Source of the DNA: Heterotrichella gracilis
Taxonomy: Eukaryota > Sar > Xanthophyceae > Tribonematales > Xanthonemataceae
DNA: 64,000 nt
NCBI GenBank assembly: GCA_032358255.1
Contig: JAULBX010007885.1
Coordinates: 1 to 64,000 of the forward strand
Reading direction: 5' to 3'
Shown here: piece after piece, positions 1-11,748 of the stretch
How positions within the stretch are numbered: the first letter of the stretch is position 1
How the letters are laid out: each line of letters starts with the position of its first letter
Notes under the pieces: model-generated
Told to the model about the DNA's origin: nothing
Seen by the model: the letters and a program-made list of their open reading frames with translations, nothing else
Databases searched by the model: none
Made by a program: the position numbers and the translations under genes

Positions 1-1425
1 GAGGGATATTTGGCGCTGCAATGCGCTGTGGCAGGGTGCCAGAGGTGGCGCTTGTCCAAGCCATTTGAGAACTCCGAAGCATTAACGCGCCTCGTAACCA
101 AGGCAATAGCCAGAAGGCTGGGGCGGAGGGAGCGCGCACTCTCAACGCACTTGAAGGGAAGTATAACCAGGACTAGGTGCAGGTGCTGAGGCCTTCTGTG
201 TTGTAAACAGTGCTCCCTGCCCAGATCAATCTGCTGCCCAACCAAAACATTACATGCCCCCGCACGCCGGCCGCACATCGGAAACAAGCGGGTAGAACCG
301 AAGCGGAAAGAGCTCGCAAATAGCATATAGGTATGCAGAACGTTGTTTTTACTAGGAACTTTGCAGCGGTACCTCACAAACAGACGCGTCTTGCTGCATT
401 GTCGGGTTATGTGGAGAGGATGGGCCCATCGGCGTTCCAGCCAACAAATGCCAGGCAAACGCAACCAAGGCTGGTGGAAAGCACACGACTAAGATACAAC
501 CACTTACGTTTGGCTTTTTTCGTCTCGTTTTCCTTGTTCTTGTGGGAAGTAGAGAAGCAGCGTGTGAGGGCCGCGAGGAGCCCCATCGTGGCTCAAAAGT
601 CCGAGACCGCCAGCAGAAGTTCTTGGACCTGCCAACCCAAGCTATGCCAACAGGGATAAGCAGCTGGAGAACAGGTTGGTAAGCACCAAGTTGCGAGAGA
701 GTCACCGGCAGAGAGTCGGGCTGGTCAATCGCCTTTGCGGAAGTGTGAAGGGGTGCGTGCAGTGAGCCAGAGGAATGCCTTTGAACCGAGCGCAAGGAAG
801 CAGAAGTACGGTTTGCAACGGCACCGACAGGAACGTGCAGCAGCGATTGAGAACAGTGTGGTGCATTGTCAATCGCTCTGTTCATGTAAAGCTTGCCTCC
901 GTGTGTACTGGTGCACCAGCCCCGTCTTCCTCATGAATCTTACACTCCTCCAAGGGAGGCATAACCAGTCCAGAAACGAAGAGAGTGAGCTCCAGTACTG
1001 GTGGGCTAGGGCCCCTAGTGGTTTGCTCAAGGGTTTTGCTCGGGCTGCTGTACTATAAATTTAGTGGCAAGTTGGTGCGCACACAGATGCACCAGGTCCT
1101 GCATGCCAGAGGGTAACACACAGTCTGCCCTGAGGGTGATCATGATCATGCAGGCATATGCCCTGGATACGCTCTTGAAAACACCATCACCTACATACAT
1201 GCAAACGGCAATTTTAGCATTCACGAATGCTACAATGTGACACAAGATGCAAGATGTCTCGTTGCAACACACATGATGCAGCCTCAGTCAGTGTGACCCA
1301 ACTTGGCAAGGCGCCCAACATGTGCATTCCGCATATGGTTACTAACGGCGCCACATGCCCTGGATGGTGAAAACCATGGTCCACCACTAGTGATGATAAC
1401 GTTGCAGCAAATAACTGCTGCCTGA
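1..1425. other. noncoding stretch, no gene recognised
   Basis: Both strands hold only short open frames with no recognisable domain, no convincing splice chain and no low-complexity coding signature. The stretch at the right-hand end is presumably the 3' flank of the minus-strand membrane-protein gene that ends at 1426. Nothing else is supported. Confidence 0.5.
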
Positions 1426-4400
1426 CTACACCACGTTGACTGGCTGGTCATCATCGTCATTCATCGCCTGGTCATCATCAGAGTAGTCCAGCGGGTCAGC
1501 ATATCGGTCAATCCCGGTGTCCGCCCGATTCAAGCTGCCTCTGGTGGTCACCGCATAGCCAACCCCTGCGCCAGCCACTCCAGCACCAGCCAACGGCTCC
1601 GCTGCGCTGCCAGAGCCCTGTCTGAATGAAGACATGCCCTTGCCAGAGTTGCTCCTCATGCTGCGGCTGCCAGCTACCACTGCTGCCCCAGTGGCGGCGC
1701 CGGCTGTTGCTCCCACCGCCGCCGCACCTCCGGCAGAGGGTGCATTGGCGCCTGCCTCAAATGCGCTGTGGCCAGCGCCGCTGATGCTGCGGGACATGCC
1801 TGCCTGGCCTGCTGACTCCTCGTCGACAGGTGGCTGGATGCTGGGGGGCCACGGGGGAGGCACCACAGGCGCCACCATGGCCACCTCCCCTGCCTTTTCT
1901 GCACTGAAATCTCCATTTGGGAAGGCGGGCTCATAGAGGTCGTTGGATTTGCCGCCAAACACCCTGCAGCACATACATGAACATACTAGGCACCTGCCAG
2001 GCTGACCAACCAACTTCAGTGTAGTAGTATACCCTTGGCAGAGCCAAGTAATGCCATCCCACAAACATGCTAAAATCCCCTCCCTCCCATGCCAGGAAAA
2101 CCCTTGTCCACGTACCAGCTGATGCCTGCTCTGAAGAAAAGGTGGCGCTCCTTTGACATGGCGCGGTACACCATGGCAAATCGCATGGACAGCAGGAAGC
2201 CTGTGATCAGCATGAACAGGAGGCCACCCGCCGCAGCTAGCGAGTCCCATGCCATGTCCTCAGCTTTTGTAGAGATTTCGTCCAGCACCTGAGGGCTGCA
2301 GATGCATGCGCTGGAGTCGAAACCCTGCATGGCGCAGCATGACAATGTTGGGGTGCGCGGTGACAATGGTAATGCATTGGGTTCGTTGTGATGGGAGGTG
2401 ATGCCCAGCGAATGCCCGTGATGGCTGGGGAATTAGTCAGCGCACCCACAAGCCTTCGACAAATGTGAATGGTCACACATGACCCATGTGACATGAGTCA
2501 TGTGACACAACCAAGATTCTGCTGAAAGTCCGTGAACAATTTGAGCATTACATCGCCATCGGCATAGTAAACAAGCGTACAGCTTATAAACCCTTCATTG
2601 CGGAACTCCAACAAATACGACTATGATTTCCTGTTCATGGTCTAGATACAAATTTGCCAGGCATCATACCAATAGCCAGGCCTCCCTGGTATTGCACGCC
2701 TGACAGGGCCATGTGTACACTACCTTGAAGGAGCTCATGTCCAGACAGAAGGACGACACACAGTTGTCGGTCGAATTGCCATACAAATCGTTGGTGACAG
2801 TCCCGCTGATGTTGCCAGCCAGGAACTCCATCTTTGTCTTCAGCTCTGGCAGGTCGATTTGCTGCATGAGGCCGCCCATGTCCTGGACCAGGTTGCCCAG
2901 CAGACCCCCCATGATGGACATAGTGAGGTTGATGGCTAGGTCGGGACCTGCACACAGGGGACGCACATCACCTGGTTTTGATGGTCACGCACAATGGGGG
3001 TGTTGACCACTGCAAGCAATAGGAGCGGTGCGGGCTGTACGGGACACGATCAGTGGCGCCCCACAAGCCCTACAACTTTGCCCCTGCATGCAGATGGTGC
3101 CAGGGTAGGACTGCTTGGCGCATGTGCTGATTGGTACTAGGGCTGCAAACATTGCTGGAATGGTTACAAACTACCGTAAGTAAATGACGCGTGCTCTACA
3201 AGCCTGCGCCATATTGGCCACCAGCGCAACCTTATCATCCTACATGCAGGCGTGGATGGGCAGGAATGGACGTAATGTGTGATCATAACCATGGCGAGCA
3301 TAGCAGTATGACAGCAGCAAGTGATTGGCCAATCATTAGGTAGACATGTTTTATATGCCTACGCCACCACCAATGCCCATGCGTTCGCAACCGCACTGCT
3401 GCAAGGAGGTAGGTAGGAGCGGGGTACAAGCAATCCACGAAGCAGGCGGGCGAAGCTGCTGCAGTGCAATGGAGCCACATGGACAAAGCGCACCATTAGG
3501 CACAGTCACATTCTGCTTCTGCAGATAATCGACAGCAGTCTGTGTCTCGGCTGCAGCAGTCACTGCCGCATCCTTAGCGGTGGAAAGCAGGAAAGGCACC
3601 ATCTGCAGCACCGTTGTCTGCTGCCCATTGATGGTCACCTGCAGACATTGACGGGCACATTGGCTACATAACATCGCTGGCATGTGTCGTCCTGAAGAAT
3701 GACAGACTGTTATTCCCAAGAAAATTGTGGCACTTTACACATGGCTGTTGACCAGCTCCCACCATAAAAGGATGCGCCCAGACCCTGGACAATGAATGCA
3801 ACATAGTACACCCATTCACTTACGGTGGTGGTTGCCAGGCGCTCCAGTGCCTGGTACAGCTTGCTGGCCAGCGCCACGATGTCGTCATAGAACTTGTCCA
3901 CTATGCCAGTCATCTGCGCCACATGGCAATGTGTCACACACCGCTGGTGCAGTAGTGGCGCGGCAAGGGGTGTGTACATGTGGCATAGGCTGTACACATG
4001 GTGGCAGCACCAGGACAGTGTACACTGCAGGGCAAAGACAGGCCATGCTATACAGTTCCAGCGAATAGGCATTGCATTGGGACCTTGGCTTGAGCAACTA
4101 TACTGGCGGGAGTGTCCCCATGGAAGACATCATGCCCACTTTGTCATACTGGCGAAATCCATCCCCCCAACCCCCAGCAGCTGTGTCGCACCAGGGCAAG
4201 AATGCGCTGGTATGCCGTCTTGGCCACCTGTGCGCCCGTGTGCAGGATGATGGAGGCGGTGAAGATGCCTCCCAGCGCCACCAGGCCTATCACAATCAGC
4301 AGGCCGATGATGAACAGGATCCATGTGCAGGCCTGGAGCCACTTGATCATGGTAGAGTAGCGCCGCTCGCTGAGGGATCCGGACTGCATGCTGCGGTTGC

Positions 4401-4950
4401 GGAAGCGGTGGAAGCGCAGGGTGCAGATGGAGAGCAAAAAGGAAAAGATGGCTGTGGCTATCCAGAAGGCGAAAAGCAGCCAGCAGATGATGGTCAGCAC
4501 GTTGTTCACCGCGCTCTGCAGGCTGCCGGCGGCTCCAACGAGGTCCAGCAATTCGATGGCATCATTGATAGCCTAGGGGAGCACAAGCAGGTGGGGGGGG
4601 AGGGGGCGGATGGGGCGCTACATGGAACACTCCCCCATGTGTAGTGGTGTCGGCACCATAGCAACCAAGCCATGGCATGGCACTATTTCACGTATTGAGA
4701 TGCCAATGATGAGTGACGTGCAGAGGCTAGCTGATAGCTGGTATTGGTATTATGCAGCCTCGTCTGCACGGCATCAACTAGCAAGCCAGCCGGCTGGTAT
4801 TCGCTGTACCAGCACACACAGTTCATAGTGGTGCGGGGTGCTTGTTGTGCAAAGTGGCGCACCAGGTTGAGCATGATGGTCTCCAGGAAGGCACCACCAA
4901 CGAAAAATACCAGCAGCAGCCAGCACAGCCACTCCCCGCGCAACCCCTCA
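1426..4950 (-). CDS. multi-pass membrane protein, 5' end unresolved
   Basis: Seven exons can be chained in phase on the minus strand: 4950-4818, 4572-4228, 3913-3824, 3638-3494, 2947-2724, 2288-2116 and 1963-1426, ending in a TAG stop. The first exon found enters in mid-codon, so at least one 5' exon is missing, probably between 4951 and 5900. Four hydrophobic segments are visible: one in the first exon (WLCWLLLVFFVGG), two in the second (around TIICWLLFAFWIA and ILFIIGLLIVIGL) and one in the sixth (LLFMLITGFLLSM). Between the third and fourth lies a long Asn/Cys-containing loop with N-x-S/T sites (NLT, NIS, NST), likely outside the cell. The tail is Ala/Gly/Ser-rich and ends in an Asp cluster. 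This topology resembles unnamed plant transmembrane proteins and, loosely, tweety/prominin-type proteins. No function can be assigned. The gene structure is fairly secure; the family is not. Confidence 0.6.
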
Positions 4951-6149
4951 CTGCAAGCCACGCCACATCTTGCCACATAGCCCTGCCATATGATGCACGG
5001 ATTGCACAGCAACAACTGCACTCCCAAGTGCACATAATTAAAAGATAATGTAAGGGATGAAGACCACGAGCTGTTGCACAACCTACAAGCATAGTGCGCC
5101 ACACCCGGGTGTCAAGGACAAACCCTGCCCTGTTGGCATGCAAAGGCATTGGCAATATTTGCATAAAATAGTTGGATACGACTGTAAGTTCCAAATGGTA
5201 TTGGCCTGTGCACGTACTCGTCGCTGTCACATGGCCTGCACACAGTGGCACACCGGGACTTCTTGTATGCCACCATTGCTGGGGATGACAGCTGGCTGGG
5301 ATGACCCCTGCAGGGGCACGCAGTTCTTGACTGAGTGGGTGAACAATACATAACCATCCAGGTTCTATGCAGGGTTGTTCGCTTTGGAGATCCCGTACGC
5401 GTTGCACCGAAACCACGGTTTGGCTCGACAGTACACGATGGGGATGTCAAGACAGTAAGCTGGCAGAAGCATGAGGATCCCACTTGGGCGTCCGACACCC
5501 AACCCATAGGCTGAAAGAAAATAAATTTTGCAGTTGAACATGTCAACGACTCGGAAACACTCCCCATCGTTCAAAGCTGGGAAACCCCACCCGTTCGGAC
5601 TTGGGTTCCCACAGTAAGTAATGGGTGCAGATGACTGTCACTGGCACACCGTTTTCCGTACAAGGATAATATATTAGGGTACCGGCAACTATTGACGTTA
5701 CAAGGGTCTTTAGCGGGAACAGGTGAAAGTACGTAGGTCGGCACTCCAGTGCATGCATTCGCCCACCTAGGTTCGCCCAGCGCCAAATAGCAAGATGTGT
5801 AGCAAGATGGCACCTTGTACCTCCCGGATCGCGTCGGCCACGTAGTCTATTGGTGTCTCATACAGGAGATATCTTCAGAGTGTAAAGACATCGCACACAT
5901 CTGACATGGGTGGAGGTTGACTCTCGAAACCCACTGACAGAATAAATAAAACAAAATTCTTTTTCTTGAAAAGCGCGCGAAATCGCGTAAGCCTCCCTCC
6001 CCGCAGGCCATGGCTACCATTCCCCTCGATGGGGTGCGTGACCGCTACGGTATATCTGCAGAACTGACGCCCATGTCTGCAACAGAAAGCACCCCTGCGG
6101 CACAGGTTGCCCTCCATCTGGTTGTGTTTTCTCGCGTATCGCAGGAACG
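4951..6149. other. gap: probable missing 5' exons of the membrane protein and a divergent promoter
   Basis: The membrane-protein gene to the left needs further upstream exons, and COX6B starts to the right, so this interval should contain the missing minus-strand exon(s) and the promoters of both genes. Several short minus-strand open stretches (for example 5365-5574 and 5571-5813) could supply exons, but none has a clear signal peptide or a splice chain I trust. Confidence 0.35.
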
Positions 6150-6857
6150 ATGGGCGGCCAACTCTCTGTCGCGCGGTGTGAAGAGGAGGAGGAGGTGGTG
6201 GTGGAGGAGGTAGTCAAGTGCACTGCTGTGATGCATGCTTCTTCTTCTTGTGAGCTGCAGGCCGTTACATGTACGGGTCGTCTTGTAGGTTGAGGTTGAG
6301 GAGCCAGCTGAGGAAGAGGCTGTGGAGGAGGAGGAGGAGGCTGCGCCAGCCCGGGAGATAAAGGTGAGGTGGTCAGTCAGGAGCAAGCAGGGGGCAAGGG
6401 TAATCCCGCAGCAGAAGTACCAGACCAGCAGCAGCAGTGTAACACCCTGTGCTCTGTTGGTGCAGTTGCAAACTTCTCCTTTCGACCCACGCTTCCCGGC
6501 CACAAACCAGGCCAGGAACTGCTACACAAAGTACAACGAGTTCCACAAGTAAGTGGGTTTCTTTTGCTGGGCTTGACATACTTGGGCTTGGGGGCTGCTG
6601 TTACCATACCAAACGTGTGCTGCAGGTGCATATCAGAGAAGGGCGAGGATAATGCCGAGTGCAGGTTTTATGCCAAGTCATACAGGTCCATCTGCCCATC
6701 TGAATGGGTAAGCGTGGTTTCACAGATGGCATTTGCAAGCAGTTGGATAGAACTACCTGGAATCCATCGCCCTGCAGCTTCTGAAATTTCTGATGTGTTG
6801 CAGGTCAGCAACTGGAACGAGTTGAGGGAGGCGGGTGCCTGGTATGGCAAGTACTGA
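6150..6857 (+). CDS. COX6B: cytochrome c oxidase subunit 6b (COX6B)
   Basis: Five exons in phase: 6150-6209, 6289-6363, 6466-6548, 6626-6707 and 6804-6857, giving 117 residues. The protein is a nuclear-encoded subunit of mitochondrial complex IV on the intermembrane-space side. The family core is clear: SPFDPRFPATNQARNCY, then EFHKCISEKGEDNAECRFY, then SICPSEWVSNWNELR. This preserves the twin-cysteine pattern (C-x9-C and C-x10-C) that is oxidised by the MIA40 import route. Residues 10-45 are an acidic Glu-rich extension, as in plant COX6b-1 proteins and unlike the short animal form. The start is the ATG at 6150, which opens straight into this acidic stretch; the first exon is the least certain part. 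A TGTAA motif at 7093 is a likely polyadenylation signal. Confidence 0.93.
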
Positions 6858-7245
6858 ACCACCACAAACAGCGGATGGTCCATAAGACACATTGCAGCAG
6901 CAATTGTTTCACGTACTGTGAACCCCACAGGTTTGAACTCCACAGGTTGTAGTGCACGACGTGTTGGAGTGCAGTAGGATTTCTATTAATTGTCTTGGCT
7001 CCGTACCCAATAATTCCTGTGATGGTTGTTTAGCTTGGCCAGCACTGGTGGACTAGGCCTGACCAGACTTTGCTTGAAACCAGTCCCAGTTGTGTAACAA
7101 TCTCACCACATTGTGCTTGGAAACTGGACAAGACAAAACAACTCGTTGGTGGGTTGATGGACGCAACCACTTGGGTGGCGCTGTGCACAACCACAAACCA
7201 TTTGCCACTTATTGCTGATTGAAGTTGTCACACGTGCTCTTTCTG
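6858..7245. other. convergent intergenic gap
   Basis: This gap separates the COX6B stop from the end of the minus-strand tocopherol-cyclase-like gene. It contains a TGTAAC (7093) suited to COX6B polyadenylation. No coding signal was seen. Confidence 0.5.
7093..7097 (+). terminator. candidate TGTAA polyadenylation signal of COX6B
   Basis: TGTAA lies about 235 bases after the COX6B stop. TGTAA is the standard green-algal poly(A) signal; use of this copy is inferred from position only. Confidence 0.35.
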
Positions 7246-9078
7246 TCAGCGATTGGGAGCTGCATCTGCTGCTGCGCTGTCACAGCGGTATTCACCACCA
7301 AACTCAAGGGCAACCCCCTTCATTGTGTGCTGCTCTAATAGCTCAGCCTCAAATCTGAAGGACCTCCAAGACCACTTCAGGGCATATGCCTGCACTTCCG
7401 CCGTGGCCACAAACGACTCAACTGAGTCGTTCCTGAAGCCACGAGCCGTGGGACATTCTACTGCTGCAAAGGTTGTAGGTGGGGCCTGCACTGTAACAAC
7501 CACCTTGTTGCGGCGGTTGGTCGCGGTGACTTTAAGATACCCGTCACATGGCTGCATCTCCGAGAACGTCATGCTGGGGTCCCAAGGCCGGAAGTCCACG
7601 TCATGCTCAGCTGAGCTGCACACAACAGCCAAACAGAGGGGGGGGTAAGGGCAACAGACCAAAACATTGTGGGCCAGCAACTTCCAGACAAGTCGTGCTG
7701 GTACCAAACTGAGACCACTTCTAGCAAGGGCATGTAAGCTCACCGGAAACCCAGCAACCAAGCTTTTGGACCAGGAATGTGTTTGCTTGCAAAGATAGGC
7801 AGCCGTCCTCCAGCAAGGACAAAGTTTGCCTGCACATCAAAGGAGCAAGGGTGAGGCACCAGCTTGCCGCCGTCACTGTGCACACGACATGCACTCTAGC
7901 ATACATGAACTGCAGCACTTCACTTGTGTTGAATATTTGTGATATAGAGGTCACAGTCCTCCTGCAATCTCTCCAAATCAACGCCCATGCCCTCCACAAC
8001 CTGACGCATACTGCATGGATGCATGGTTTCATACTGCTGTGGTGCACCAAGTGCTGCTGCATACCTCCAGACGGCTTGAACCCTTGCCAACCTTGACACC
8101 TTGCGCCCACACCCACGCGTCAGGGAAGGCGTTTCCCCAATTCTTCTCCATGTGTGCCAGCCCCTTGTCAGTCTCTATTTTGCCCGTCTGGTAGTCGTGC
8201 AGCTCAAACGAGACTGGGGTGCGCAGCGAGTGGACGAACCAGTGCTGGCCAACAAGCTTTATTGGCAGTGCAGCAGCTACACCTGAAAGGAAAGCAGCCA
8301 TTAAAAAGTGCCCTTGTCTGCATGCCCATCTGCATGCTGTGTGTGCATCTTGGAAGCTCGCTCACAACAGGCATGGCGCAATAAGAGCTGCCTATGTTTT
8401 GATGGTGATTATAAGCGCCAAGGGTGATGGTATGGTTGGCGCCCTCTCACCTTCAGGTCCAGTGTCCAGGCCTGTTGAGTCCCAAGGGGTGTTAGCCCCA
8501 GTGCTTTGCACGATGAGCTGCATTTCATGCGTCTCAGCAAAGAGGTTGAGGCAGTTTCCAGTCACATTAAAGACCAGGCTCTTGTCTGTGGTGGTCAGGA
8601 GGAAGCACGGGGGGTGCGTGAAGTCAGGGTGCCCACCAGTAGACCCGCACCACTTTATCACGACCTGATACGGTGCACACCAGTCACATGTAGGCTTGGC
8701 CAGGGGTTGGACGTACATAAACTGGCTGTCAGCTGGCACCATGTTTGTTACCTGTGGCACCTTGCTTACCTGGGTGTCTTGGCGCCTTGACACTGACAAC
8801 TCCCCTGAAGGTGAGGTATGGAGGATAGAAAAATAGGTCTCTGAGTATCCGTCCTTGTTCATATACTGGCCTACTATGAAGGCAATCGAGCGCAAGGAAT
8901 TGGGCAAGGTTATCCTGGTGAAAAAGCCCTCGAACCATGTCTTGCACCCTGTATCTATGCAGGACACATGTGGGTCATACTGTGAACCTGTGGCTCCAGT
9001 GACCAAACAAAGCAGCACCGCCACGCCTAGGCCTAGTAGTCTCGCCAACCCCATGCTTGCAAGCACTTCTGCGACCAC
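7246..9078 (-). CDS. secreted tocopherol-cyclase-like protein
   Basis: Four exons in phase (9078-8451, 8282-8065, 7829-7744, 7615-7246) encode 433 residues. The first ~30 residues form a signal peptide (LLGLGVAVLLCLVTGATG). The mature protein matches the tocopherol cyclase (VTE1) superfamily fold along its length. WFEGFFTRITLP resembles the family start, where VTE1 proteins have YFEGWYFKVTLP. AHMEKNWGNAFPDAWVWAQG is the diagnostic central motif. LAGGRLPIFASK and the closing LEFGGEYRC resemble the family's C-terminal strands. Plant VTE1 acts in plastid plastoglobules and closes the chromanol ring of tocopherol. Here the N-terminus looks secretory rather than plastidic and Cys residues are frequent in the first third, so a lumenal or extracellular paralogue with another substrate is likelier than VTE1 itself. 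The start could also be the second Met at 9054. Confidence 0.82.
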
Positions 9079-9753
9079 CTTTTACATGCATGCATGCCAC
9101 GATGCATGCAACCTTCGCAACACGTATTGCACGACAAACTTTGATGTTGACAAAGTTTATACCAAACGGCAAGGCACAGAAACTTTCAAAGAGGCCCCTT
9201 GCTATGGTTTCTGCTCATGTGAACAAGTGCCCTCTGTCACACGTCCTTTTGGGGCAGGCGCCCTGAGGCGGTGCCACGAAACTGCTTGGAAACCGCCAAC
9301 GTCGCTCAGTTGAACAACTTTACACCAAGATACATCTGAATACCAGTTGAGCAACCACACACCAGGATGCTAATAAATATGCATATTCATTAGCAACACT
9401 AAGTGCCTAGCCCTGCAGCGTGCGGGGCTACCTGTGCACCTCTGTCTCTTCCACTCTTCCCCAGATACACCCGCCCCACAGGGCAGGGATCCCATTCACC
9501 AGGTACATCTTAGTCTGCCTGAACCCAACCCACAGGTGACATGGACTCTACGCTTGTGTGCCATGCCCCGTCCCCAAGCCACAGCCTTTATCCTCAATCC
9601 TTCAATTCACCATCTGACCCCATGGGGGCGGATGGCAACGCCATGCAGTTAGGCAACAGCGTTACTACAGTACATCCTGCTCATGCTTGCTTCAAGAATG
9701 CCCAGCATGGCTGCTGAGCAGACCTCGCACACTAAGTCGCCTTCCGCCGAGCA
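9079..9753. other. intergenic gap between two minus-strand genes
   Basis: It holds the promoter of the tocopherol-cyclase-like gene and the 3' flank of the GST gene. ATGCAT-type palindromes cluster at about 9085-9112. No gene was seen. Confidence 0.45.
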
Positions 9754-11748
9754 TCACAGCTTCGATGCCTGCTGCCTCTTTGCCTGCATGCGCTGCGCCA
9801 CCTTGTACAGCGAGGCGTGCACCACCCCGTAGGCTGGCGCAGTGTACTGGGCCAGGGCGGACATCATGGCGCGGGTACGCGGGTAGGGCGCCAGCAGCTC
9901 CTCGTATGTGGGCACCTGCGCCATGCATAAGGGTTTGAGAGACCGTGAGTTTGTGCGTTTGGAAGCAACGTATCAGTATGGTCCTGCTATGTGGTTCTTC
10001 GTGACCCTCCCAGCAACTACTATGTGCACTTGTGTCATGGACAATGGGGAGGGGGGAGGGGGTGCACTTTTAGAGAACCCTAACGACTGGTTTGACTGAG
10101 CCCCAGCCATTGCCGGGCAAATGTATTATAGGATTTTTGTGCTGACTGTGAATTACAATATATAATAGTATATATTTTAATTTACAGTCAGCTTTAATTG
10201 ACAGTCAGCGCTAAAAATTAGTCGAGACCCCCTTTCCCCAGGATAGAAGAGGGGAGACATTTAGATTGTGGTATTTCAATTGCCGTGCCCTGCATGCCTA
10301 CCACCTCCGACCTTGTGCGGCGAGCCCAGCAGCATGCGCAACTGCTCCAGCTCACATGACCACACCAGGTCAGCCAGACAGGGCTGGGAGCCCATGATGA
10401 AGGTACCGCTGGACAGCCAGTAGCGCTCCATCATCTGCCAGAGAGGAAGGCGGGGGTCACGCATGGGGGCTAACTGTTTTCAGAGTAAACTCCTAACTTG
10501 CTGCACATGTGCCATAGACACGACATTAGCCTACCGGTATTCAGGTGACTGGTATTGTCACATGAAACCCACAATAAAAATAACAAATTTACGTGCTCGC
10601 CTAAATACATGAAACCCACAAAAATAATAACAAATTTACGTGCTCGCCTAAATACATATCCACCCATTTGCAGATTCAGGAAATTAAAATCCAGTTCCAA
10701 AAAATCGATCATATGACACCCAGTCACAGCATTGGACCAGCCACTCCTATCCCCGCCACCCCACCTTGAGGCTCGAATGCAGCACCTTCTCGTTGGCTTC
10801 CGCCACCTCGAAGCTGGTTGGGCGCTTGAGCGTGTTTGGCGCCATGACCAGCTCCATGAACATGCCCGCAGCACCTCGCCGCAGCTTGCTGTGGTACCAG
10901 TCAAGGGCGGCGTCCACGCGCGCGCGTTGGCGCAGGTCGGCTGCAGGGATCAGCCACAGTGTTGGGTGGGGATAGTCAGTGGATTCACTGCCCCCGGCGC
11001 CAATATTTCAAAATGACACTGCCACCGCAGACACTTAAAAAACAAATCTGTGTTGTGGAATAATGCATATTTGATCAGATGGGGATATCCAGCGCTATTG
11101 CAGCGCTAAGGGTGTCTCCAACCAGTGGGGCACGCTGAGGTGACGCGGCATGGCGGTGACGCTGTAATGGCATGGCGCAGGCTCGCACCTGGGTACCAAT
11201 GGTCAGGCACTTGCCGGTACTTCGAAGCCAGGTAGCGCAGGATGGCACAGCTCTCAGGGAGCACAAACCCGTCAGCCTCCTGCACGCCACAGGCACAAAT
11301 ACGCTAGATTTTAGACAGTGTGCTGGGGTCAACGCTGTGCACCGCGTCGTGTGGTTTCAGAAAGGTCAGTTGTTGACCAGACGCACCTGGAGACAAGGGA
11401 CCTGGCCCAAGGGATTGACGGCCAGGTACTCCTTCTGCCGGTTCTGCCCGTTTGCCAGGCGCAGCTCGTGTACCTTGACTGGAAGGTTGTTCAGCCTGCA
11501 CCCCCGCAGTGACATGAGATACCCAGTTGCTATTTCAAGATTCTGACCGTGAATTCAGTAAGTTTACAACGGTGTATGATCAACCTATCGGGTTGACAGT
11601 TGTGCGGTGCAATCTTTGGGTAACGCATGCATGCATATGCACATGCATGCATTTGTGTTCGAAATGCAAGCCTCCTCTGTTGCTACCTGATTAAAATAAG
11701 ACACGCTCTTGAAGGTTGAGAAAGGTAGTCGATGTACAGCTCAGACAT
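9754..11748 (-). CDS. theta-class glutathione S-transferase
   Basis: Six exons in phase (11748-11687, 11495-11387, 11279-11189, 10940-10765, 10434-10312, 9915-9754) encode 240 residues, the usual length. The N-terminal thioredoxin-like half starts MSELYIDYLSQPSRACLI. The Ser of SQPSR occupies the catalytic position of theta GSTs. NPLGQVPCLQ carries the cis-Pro loop and ESCAILRYL is the glutathione-binding E-S motif. The C-terminal helical half contains the W-Y-H-S-K helix, the TFIMGSQPCLADLVWSCELEQ stretch typical of theta enzymes, and a final helix ending QQASKL. The expected activity is cytosolic or peroxisomal GSH conjugation or peroxide reduction. The donor after exon 5 is the weak GTCGGA, but the family match fixes that junction. 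Introns 4 and 5 carry repeats (see below). Confidence 0.93.
10141..10209. repeat. AT-rich hairpin with GCTGACTGT ends, in GST intron 5
   Basis: GCTGACTGT at 10141-10149 is matched by its complement ACAGTCAGC at 10184-10192, enclosing an AT-rich, largely self-complementary core (AATATATAATAGTATATATT). A third copy, ACAGTCAGC, follows at 10201-10209. It is a short foldback or MITE-like remnant. Confidence 0.6.
10561..10654. repeat. two tandem 47-bp units in GST intron 4
   Basis: Units 10561-10607 and 10608-10654 both run from CATGAAACCCACAA to GCTCGCCTAAATA and differ only in the A/T spacing near the middle. This is a recent local duplication. Confidence 0.85.

Noticed and set aside
352-1058. 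Overlapping open frames on both strands near the left edge
   Set aside because: No signal peptide, domain or splice chain, and biased composition only; not supported as genes.
4072-4644. 190-residue plus-strand frame
   Set aside because: It is the antisense of the second exon of the minus-strand membrane protein, whose hydrophobic segments are much more convincing.
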